DNA from: Litomosoides sigmodontis
Taxonomy: Eukaryota > Nematoda > Chromadorea > Rhabditida > Onchocercidae
Length of the DNA: 64,000 nt
Reading direction: 5' to 3'
Assembly: GCA_963070105.1 (NCBI GenBank)
Contig: OY718804.1
Span: 8,415,817 to 8,479,816 of the forward strand
Shown here: positions 55,552 to 64,000 of the stretch, in pieces
How the letters are laid out: every line of letters starts with the position of its first letter
Position numbering within the stretch: position 1 is the stretch's first letter
Translations under genes and position numbers: made by a program
Notes under the pieces: model-generated
Database searches by the model: none
What the model was told of the DNA's origin: nothing
Seen by the model: only the letters and a program-made list of their open reading frames with translations

Positions 55552-58500
55552 ATGCAAGGGAGTATAAGGAGATTTTGTGAACAGTTACGCAATACTGAAT
55601 TGTTATCACCCAGGTTAGTTTTGAATACATCTCATTAGATAACTGAATTTTCGAATTTGAGATAGTCAAAAAGATTGATTTGGGACGATTGAATTAACTT
55701 GGATTTTAATGATTAACATCAAATCGAAATATTTGATCTGAAGAAATATATTTTAGTGGTGCTTTGCATCATCCTACTGGACTTACCGCTGAGCCAAAGA
55801 TACCGTTTGGTGATTTGCTTAAGAAGCCGTTATCATTACCAACCATATGGCAGGATGATCACTCCAGGTTTGAGGGAATTTTTCAAATTAAGTAGTTTTT
55901 GAGATCATTGTATCAAAGCCAATTAAAAGAATGAAAAATCAAACTTTAAATTATTGTTCTTTTTGATAAATGCATATTTTTATAATTTATATAAATGTTT
56001 TCCATCATTTTTTAGTTCTTGATATATTTACCTAATGAATATATTTGTTGTCTATAATGAATGCTTGGTGTTATATAATTTATTTTGAGGATAATTCCAA
56101 AAGTAATGGCAAACGATATCACTGGTCACCGTGCTCTAACCACCTCGTTAGTTACATCGTTATTGCTTGAAAACTGTGATGGAAAGATGTACGATCGAAG
56201 AGAGAAACGATTTTCTGCTAAAATTAAGGTTTTTTTTAGCCTCTTTAAGTATGCAGTTGACCTCACGCTGTAATTTACTCTGATATTCGAAATGTTGTAG
56301 ATTGTATCGTACATTATCTTTCTGATTGCTATTATTTTGTTTTGTTACAGTGAGCTCTTATTTGTTGGGCATTTTTCTGCTGTTTGCAAAACCGACTTAT
56401 AAGTAGACATATTACTGTTAATATGAATACAGGAATCCCCTAGTTATTATTTACGAAAAAATTTTATTTCAAATTGAATTGGGAGAAAATTGATGTCAGA
56501 TTTCAAACTGCGTAAATTTTGAATCGGACATTATTGCAGCTTATATTGATTAGATAATTAAATTAATCACCAGTTATCCGTTATGATTGCTTAGAATTTT
56601 TTGCTTTTTCATAATTCATTTCGTTGGTTTAGATGTTTCTATTCAGATAGAAAGGGGTCACTTATTGCGATCCGCAACGGAAGGTGATTTGGCCTTGCAA
56701 CACTTCAATGATATGCATAATGAAATAAGAAATTCAACTAACAGAGACATTTTATTTATGAAATGTCTTGAATTTACTGATGTTTATTTACGGGTATCCA
56801 CTGCGAAGGTATTTTTGACTTTTCATTTATTTTGTTTACTTTTTGGTCTTCTATATTCCATAGTAGAATTATAAATGACATCATAGTAGTGTAATTTCGT
56901 GTAACGCTGACTGTTATTTTGCAGAATTTGAACTTCATACTTCAGCCGTAAAAGGTTTTCAGGTTGCTTTGTTAACAGATTTTGAAACTTCATTGTTGAA
57001 AGCAGTTAGTGACATCGAAATTCGATTTCGCTTCCATCAATATTCCGATTTGTTCAATTTTGTAAGCCAGTTAAGTGTAGGAGATCGTGTGATAGTACAG
57101 GTTTCTATTTCCGAGTATTATTATATTTGTATAATAAAGAATAGTAAGCAGTCTCTGCTTTTTAGCCAATAAGTACTCGTTTATTGATATAAAGAATAGA
57201 TAATGGAATTGTCAATACCATAATTCTATGAATCAATTGAAAATTTACTTCCTTTCTTTTATTTACATAATTTAAAGCTTAAACCTGGAACGAGTGAAAG
57301 ACGAGCGAATGAAGGATGTTTCAAACCAGGTTGGGTGGAATGGTTTGGTGAGCCCGCGCCGGATAGTGGATTCTTGTTTGGTATACGTCTTGACGTAAGG
57401 ATTTTTTATCTGTGTAGTAACATAGAGTATACGATAAGTTGTGATATATTGGTATATTGGATTATTTTAGGGATTATTTGAGGACAGGGAAGGCGCTGTG
57501 TTCAATTACTGTCTTATGATCGAATTTTCAGCTTTTTTTTCCAAAAATGATTCAAATATTTGCAATGCAAGAGATAAGCTGGTGTCAATAGTCTAGTAGG
57601 AAATACTGGTTTTAAACACACTAATCAGTGCATGAAAGGAAATACTAATAAAAGTTGAATAGTAAAAAGGACGAAAGGGCGTGTGGTATATATAATTTGG
57701 AAAAATTCTGGTTTTTTGAAATTTGTCACAAATTTTTTAAAAATTAGCTTATAAAATCAAACGGATTGAGAACTTTGAATATGATTTTATCTCTATAACA
57801 CATGTTGAAGCATATAAGTATCACGCCGAGTTGTGTTAGAAATGATGATAAAGTACGTATTAAATTTGAATTTAAAATCACTTCTATAATATTTCATTTT
57901 TTTCCCTGCTGCCTCTCAAAACATATATGCGTCGTATTTCTAGCGGAATTTCGAAGACCTTGGTGTCATCGCGCTTCTTAATGCATTTCCTCATTTTGTA
58001 CGTATTAACTGTTTTATAAAAATGCAGCAAATGTTTACTTTAATGTGGGGCCTTATTCCAGTTTCTACAAGTGCAAAAGTTGAACTTCAAACTAGTTTTT
58101 TAGTTTCCTGTAAAGGTATAAAAAATTTAAAAATTCTGCTTCTCTTCCTTCTCTCTTTTTCTCTGCACTCCTTTTTTTAAAACACTGATTTATTACTGTG
58201 GAGTTGTAGAATTCAGTTAGCTAATTTTTCTTTGATCATTGTTGAGTTGCTATTAATCATTGAAAGAAGACTAAGGATTTCAGTTTGATCCAATTTGATT
58301 TGTTAATCAATTTCAAGTTATTCGTGCGATAATTTTATTCATCAAAATATCATATCAAAAGTCTTAGATAAATCAGTTTTAGATGTACTGTATTTCTGAA
58401 TTAGAACTAATTTTCAGAAAGGATGAGATGGAATCTTCACTATCGAGTTGCTGAGTTTTCTGATTCTAAATAAAATTGAGGTATTACAAAAATTAATCAC

Positions 58501-61500
58501 AGTTATTATTTACAATTGGTTTTCACTTCTATTTTTTTCTTAGGAAGCTATCTCACTTCTTTTTGAAATGAAATTTTGAAAAAAAATTTAGCCCTTTTTT
58601 GAAAAATCTTTGACAACTTTGCTACCGCAAATATTTCATCCTATTTTCTTTGCATCTTTTCTTCCGATGGAGATTTGCGTGATTGGCGTGCAGAAAACGC
58701 TCGCTTCACGTTTTACTCAATCGTTTTATCGTTTTTAGAAAGAAATAGCATGTAAGGCCATAATTTTGTTTGAAATTATATTTCCATTATTGCATCGCAT
58801 CATTAACTATCTCATTGCTTTCGTTTTTTCATTCAGTAAAAATCAATTATCGTTTTTAATGGGAAAACTTGTTTTATTCATGGTCCGACATGAAAAATCA
58901 CTGCTATTTCGATTTTTGAAGGAAAAAAAAGAAAGGAGAAGGAGAATGGGAGCTGAGTGGTTGGTTGACATTACGGGAGGGGAAGAATTATGGGGGTAGG
59001 GTGGGAGAGGCGATAAGGTAATATAGGTAGGTTAATTGAGGGGAGTTACCTAGCAGTTAGTTCGTTGCCCATCTTTTTGTCTTTGTTTACTTCATTCATT
59101 CAAATCAGTGAATGGGGCTGCTGCTCCTGTTGCTGTTGCTGTTAATGGTGGTTATTGGTCACTGAGAGTGAGTGGACTGATTTAACGGTTGGTGGAAGCG
59201 AAGTGAAGCTGTATTCTGGAATTGTTGATGAAGGGGTGGAAGGGTGGTGTGAAGTTTAACTGCTAATGAGAAATGAATATCTGGGTGATTTTTTTTATCA
59301 AACTCCATCAGAACGATGTTATTTCCGAATTTCTTTCTTTTTTTTTTGACGTAAAAATCTTTTGCATAATTCACTGAAAGACTTGTCAATGCAACGAATA
59401 TTTTAATTTTTCAAATTCTCAATGATCACTTCCATTCTTTTTTTACATCTTTTGAAGAGTTTAGAATTAGCTAAGAATCATATATGCGTTTGTTTTGCTT
59501 TGAATAGGTTATTGCTCGTTTGCATGTGTTTTCGGATTGATTTTTCTGATGGGATAAGCTGCTTGCTACCAGTTTTGCTTAGTTGCAGGCAGAACATCGT
59601 CGGTTCTCTGCGACTAGACTCGAACTTCCGTTCCCTCACTCCATCCCTATCACACTGCAAGTGCTTTGAACGTTTTGCGCTGTGTTCTCAGTTTTGCTGC
59701 AGCATTTTCTCGGATACAAATATCTTTCAATATTTCTGCCCCGGAAATGAATCATGAAACCTTCTCTCAGCTATGAAATCACTTCACTTCTTCTTACGTA
59801 GATAAATTATATTTTGAAACGAATTTTCTTCTCCTTGTTGATTTCAAACTTATCTGCTTCAAACAGTGAAATACTATCTTTTTCATTTTCTCACGACATG
59901 ATAACGTGTAATGCGCTATTTTAGCTATGAAGTTCATGATATGATTGAAAATAATCATGCTGCGTAAAAATCAAAAAAGGCATGCAATTGATTCTAAGCT
60001 TCAGTTAAATAAAATACTTTGAAGGCCAAGCTATGGAGCGAAGAAAGTCTCATGTCGATTTTTGATAAAAAAAATTAACTTTATTATAATTCCTATTTTG
60101 CAGAGCGCTGTTGGAAATATGGATGGATTTTTCCGTGGCCGACGATTGTTTGTGGCACCTCATAATGGAGCAGTTCTGGTAAGTGGTGATCGTTTGAGAA
60201 ATCCACGAAACGCAAGTATTTTGGATGAAGACCCAACGTTTTCTGTCTATAACTTTCCACCACATTTGGATAATTATCCTAATGATTATTCTTTATTGAG
60301 GTAAGTTTATTGTAATATTTTGGCAATTGATATTTTTACAAATTTTAATTGCTCTTTTAATTTATTTGCAATATAAAAGTTATGAGATTAATGAGATGAT
60401 TTTTTTTTGAGAATATACGCCTTTTCAATTAGTATTGGAAAATTAATTTTTACTCAGTTTAGACGGAGAGAACGCGAAGCGCAGAGTATTCCTGTGTCTG
60501 CACCAGCAACGCAAAGTGACGGTATTGTTTCTACAACTCGTCTGGAAAGTCACGGTAGTGGCAGTAATATTTCCTTCAACCGTCCTGTGGTACGGGAAAT
60601 TCCTATACAAATCCTACCAGCAACAGGTAGTCATAGCCAAATGCAACAGTCGAACTGTCCGGCATCATCTGCTTCATCAGCCATAAGCAGATTTCCGGTG
60701 AATGATGGCACGGATGACGGGTACATATTCTCTTCTTCCAATGAATAATTAATTCGAACCGTAGTGGCTCCATTCTCATTAACTTTTTTTCGTTTTGTAG
60801 TTTAATCCCGTGACTAGAGCAATGGTGGCATAGATTGTTTCTTTACGTTTCTAAAATCCTTGAATTTATCAAGCTCTTTCAGTTGTGCGAAACTGGTTGT
60901 TAATCATGAAGTGCAGGAACAGGTCGACATCAACAACAAAATTTTATCCAAGAAACCCATTTATGTGAATGTGGTATCAGGAACATCATTTTTGAAGGAC
61001 TCTTCTGGCAATTTATCGGGAGCTAAATCATCAAAGCTTCCGGTAGCTGCGGAAACAGTGAGGTTAGAATGTTTTAGTATTTTTAAAGGTATCCATATTT
61101 TAAGATCGAAATGTATCCGCTAAATAAATTGATGAGCCTCGGTATACCTTGTAACTTAGAAATAAAATCACGAGATTACTACGAAGGTGATTTTCAAATT
61201 TTTTACATTTGGAGTGATCACGAGAATACAGGAGAAATTATTTAAATTTAATAGTTTGATATTTGTGAAATAATCTTAAGAAGGGTGGAATTTAATTCGA
61301 GTTAAGGTTAAAATCAAATGATGGAGGATTAATGGAAGGTGATCGCGTGGTTTGGTTCGACGCTTTAGGTATACCACGCCGAGGAACAGCTCGGTGGATT
61401 GGTTATTTGCGTGGACATACGAACATTTACGTTGGAGTTGATTTTGTTAGTTAATTTTTCTAATATTATAAGCGTTAGTTGTAACTTCACCTACACGGGT

Positions 61501-64000
61501 ATGGGGGAGGTTTCTAAGAAATTTGGCTGATGATCATTATATAATTGGTACAGTTTGCCTTTTTGAAAATGATCGTCCCTCAGAGTTCTTAAAATGCTTC
61601 TATGAAATTATGTATGACAAAACGACTTTTTTGAAACTTTGAGCATCACAAAGTCGTAAAGTTGATCACAGTAGATTGATGTAAAAATAAATATTCGCAC
61701 ATAGATGTTATAGACGATAATAGGTTTAAAATTCATGGAGCAGAGAGGCTCATCAATTAAATAGAACAAATAGCGTTAAATATTAGCTTATTTTGATTAA
61801 ATGATTATATATATTTTTTTTCCTTCCAAATTCCTATTTTCGTTCATTTTTGAAAAATTATAAGTTTATGGTATTACAGGATGAAGCAATAGGTGGTGGA
61901 ACAGGGTATTTTGAATGTGTTGAGCTATTCCGTTGTGCGCCAAATCATGCAGGTCTATTACCATTATCGGTGTGTATGAAAGAAGCGGATATGGATGATG
62001 AGGAAAAGAATACTTTGGATACTGGAAGAATACTACAATCTTCATCTGAACCTCAGCAGCAACTGCAGCAATCACTACCGTCTCCGATTCAAGTTCAGAA
62101 GGATAGGCCTTCTTTGCAAGAAGAGTCGTTGACTAACGAAAAAGAAAATAAAGAGATATCCGAGTTTTCCTACTTTACTGTAGGTAAGATCTTTTACATA
62201 AAATTCAACTTTCTGATTTTTATTTCCTTTTTTGCTTGATGTACTGTTTTGTAGGTATTTTTAAAAGATCTGCTTAGCATGAATTAGTTCAAGTCAATCT
62301 CATATTTCATGTATAGTTATCTTTAACCTTTTGAATCAATTTTCACAACTCTTCCTGCGAAAAACCTGCATAATTCACTACTGTTTGAAATAAGAAAAAG
62401 GAAGTTGAAGACGGCTGGTTTAGAATGATTCTATTTTTTAATATCTCAAATTGAATTATCAGAGTTTTGTGTGTTGAAATTTAGTATCCTAATTTTCTTA
62501 GGATCATGTGTTGAAGTATTTTATCGAAACGAATTGCGCTGCGGTGTTGTTAAATGGATCGCTAATAATAGCGAGTTGCGAAGTAACCCATTAGTTGCTG
62601 TTGAAATTGTGAGTAAAATTAAGTACAACTCTGATCTTAATTTTAATTTTTAAGATGAAATAGACTTGCTACTTCATCTTAAAAAAAAGACGCAGAGCAC
62701 TGCAAATTGCGGTGTTTTATATTCACATTGTTCTAGAGTATTACCTTTTACTTGCTCATCGTGAAAATAGTGCTAGTTTTTTTCTTTTTCTTTTGAAGGA
62801 AGGAGATTTACCATACGACTGGCGAACGGTAGATAAAGTACAACTTGAGGACGCTCATAAAGCTGGTGTTTTTGCAAATGCTAGTCCAGATTCTAGTCCA
62901 ATAGCTTTTGTGCCATATTCTTCACTTCGATCTGATGACCGTTTCGTTCTATGTGACGTACCTGAAGGCAACAATAACTGTGAAACGAAAACAAGTAGGC
63001 ATAAGATCCAGTAAAGTTTTATCCTTCTTATAATGTAAAATTTTCAAGAAATAATTATTCGGAAGGTTGAAATTGAGCTTATTTTTCGTTTAGTGATGTC
63101 ATCAAATTTCGGAAGCTTGGATAGTGGCGTTGAAGTTCGACCGTGTTTGCCTGTAAAAAATATCGAGCATTTGCTCGGTCGTATGAAAGGAATACAGGGT
63201 TTCCGGAATAGTTGCTATTTGGATACTGCGCTTTATGCCATGTTTTCACAGTGCTCAGCATTTGACAGGTAACTTGTGAGCAGCAATTATGAATGAATAA
63301 TATTAATGAAATGTATGCACAGTGTAATTTGAAATATTCTTATGCGGTACGCTGATCGGTATAAGATAAAGCAAAAGTACGTGACAAAAAATGCCACACT
63401 GTACTCGTAGAGAACTGAAGAAGATTCTAGAGTGAAAATTTTGACTAATCTAATTGTGTTTTTAATGTGCTCCTCAAAAAGAAAAGGTCTTTTGATGTTT
63501 ATAAATTTGTTTAGTATATTGGAAAGCAAAAGTGAAACTAATGCAAATTCGGTTCATACAGAAGTCACTGATATCTTGAAAACTGAAATTGTTTATCCGT
63601 TGAGAAGGTTTGTTCTTTAATTTTCTATGTTTATTTTCGACAATTCCTTATTCCATATTTGTATGCTTTTTAATTTAAAATCTCAGACGAGAATGTTATA
63701 TATTATGCTTACCTCAGATTCCACTTTGTTCGCGCTGATCACGTGTTAAAATTACGGCGATTATTGGAGGTGCTATTACCTAAAATGAAAGGTTTGACAA
63801 CTGACGAGAAAGACCCTGAAGAGTTATTGAATGCTCTCTTCAATACAGTATTGCAAGTTGAACCATTTCTTATAATGAGGTAACTATTTTTCACATTTTT
63901 GTAGATTAGAAATTACACAATATAAAAAAAAGATTATTGGCCGTCAAGTTCGGTCACAAGTAAAGATTACGTTTTTAAATGAGGTACTTTTGTGACAAGA
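55552..64000 (+). CDS. cyld-1: CYLD-type deubiquitinase (3' end outside the window)
   Basis: CYLD removes Lys63- and Met1-linked ubiquitin chains and restrains NF-kB-type signalling. Three CAP-Gly-like regions are visible: FKPGWVEWFGEPAP..FGIRLD plus FFRGRRLFVAPHNGAVL; GDRVVWFDALG..GTARWIGYL..NIYVGVDF plus GTGYFECVELF; and GSCVEVFYRNELRCGVVKWI..LVAVEI. The USP domain starts MKGIQGFRNSCYLDTALYAMF with the catalytic Cys near residue 744 of my model (about 63215). Next come LKTEIVYPLRRF, then EKDPEELLNALFNTVLQVEP, which match human CYLD ([20 protein letters not shown]). Exons: 55552-55613, 55757-55867, 56090-56228, 56647-56808, 56963-57100, 57278-57394, 60104-60300, 60463-60720, 60883-61062, 61307-61445, 61880-62183, 62502-62608, 62799-62994, 63094-63268, 63515-63607, 63718-63879, then probably 63905-63982; frame kept at every join. 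Catalytic His and Asp and the B-box lie beyond the end. Confidence 0.95.
57395..60103 (+). other. Large CYLD intron splitting the first CAP-Gly domain
   Basis: 2.7 kb, several times longer than the other introns of the gene. Contents: AT-rich sequence, G-rich tract at about 58974-59012 (five runs of 3-5 G), and a short frame at 59113-59166 coding a Leu-rich 17-mer, which is probably chance. Frames at 58766-58999 and 59422-59757 lack domains and clear splice context. Confidence 0.6.

Noticed and set aside
56925..56962. Acceptor TTTTGCAG at 56924 as start of a CYLD exon
   Set aside because: It breaks the reading phase; the acceptor at 56955-56962 (GGTTTTCAG) keeps it and continues STAKVALLTDFE.
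59113..59166. Leu-rich 17-codon mini-ORF in the CYLD intron as a uORF or signal peptide exon
   Set aside because: It ends in a stop without a donor and is built from CTG/TTG repeats.
60860..61123. Independent short gene at 60.9-61.1 kb
   Set aside because: Splice phases place it as a CYLD exon (60883-61062) in the linker between CAP-Gly domains.

Overview
This is nuclear DNA from a nematode. The genes are cut into many short exons by small, AT-rich GT..AG introns with a TTTCAG-type 3' splice site. Several start codons sit 0-25 nt after such a site with no upstream exon, which is the signature of spliced-leader trans-splicing. Base composition, the integrin/rabphilin/CYLD gene set and the simple-repeat load fit a clade III (filaria-like) worm, but species cannot be decided from this window. 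There are no bacterial genes, rRNAs, CRISPR arrays or transposases.

Layout. 1-4719 (+): 3' part of an EP400/SSL-1 chromatin-remodelling ATPase. 7960-14768 (+): integrin beta chain (PAT-3 type). 15463-16530: a TTA-rich minisatellite flanked by a diverged direct repeat. 16706-18932 (+): F-box protein. 20203-22019 (-): complex I subunit NDUFS8. 23649-25709 (-): mitochondrial PP2C phosphatase PPTC7. 26716-30585 (+): WDR37. 30586-41371: about 10.8 kb that looks intergenic, rich in simple repeats, but holding two candidate exons at 34.4-35.1 kb that splice in frame into the next gene, and a candidate small secreted-peptide ORF at 40.4-40.6 kb (-). 41378-47948 (+): rabphilin (RBF-1). 48628-51618 (-): POLDIP2 homologue. 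51984-54702 (-): COQ5. 55552-end (+): CYLD deubiquitinase, running off the window.

For WDR37, NDUFS8, PPTC7, POLDIP2, COQ5, EP400 and CYLD I joined exons by hand, and the reading frame stays open across every junction. The closed models give proteins of 479, 206, 336, 366 and 278 residues (WDR37, NDUFS8, PPTC7, POLDIP2, COQ5), close to the sizes I know for their families. Rabphilin has one unresolved junction near 44.6-45.1 kb. Integrin and F-box boundaries are less exact.

A pattern stands out: all four confident minus-strand genes encode mitochondrial proteins (NDUFS8, PPTC7, POLDIP2, COQ5), and none of the six plus-strand genes does. COQ5 and POLDIP2 are head-to-tail 365 bp apart and could be co-transcribed. 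PPTC7 is known in yeast and mammals to act on the coenzyme Q pathway to which COQ5 belongs, and CoQ is the electron acceptor of complex I (NDUFS8).

No wholly new biological system was found. The items most worth a second look are the possible N-terminal extension of rabphilin, the small secreted-peptide ORF built round an inverted repeat, the exact 134-bp repeat shared by two COQ5 introns, the in-frame cryptic exon in NDUFS8, and the stepwise-evolved TTA array.
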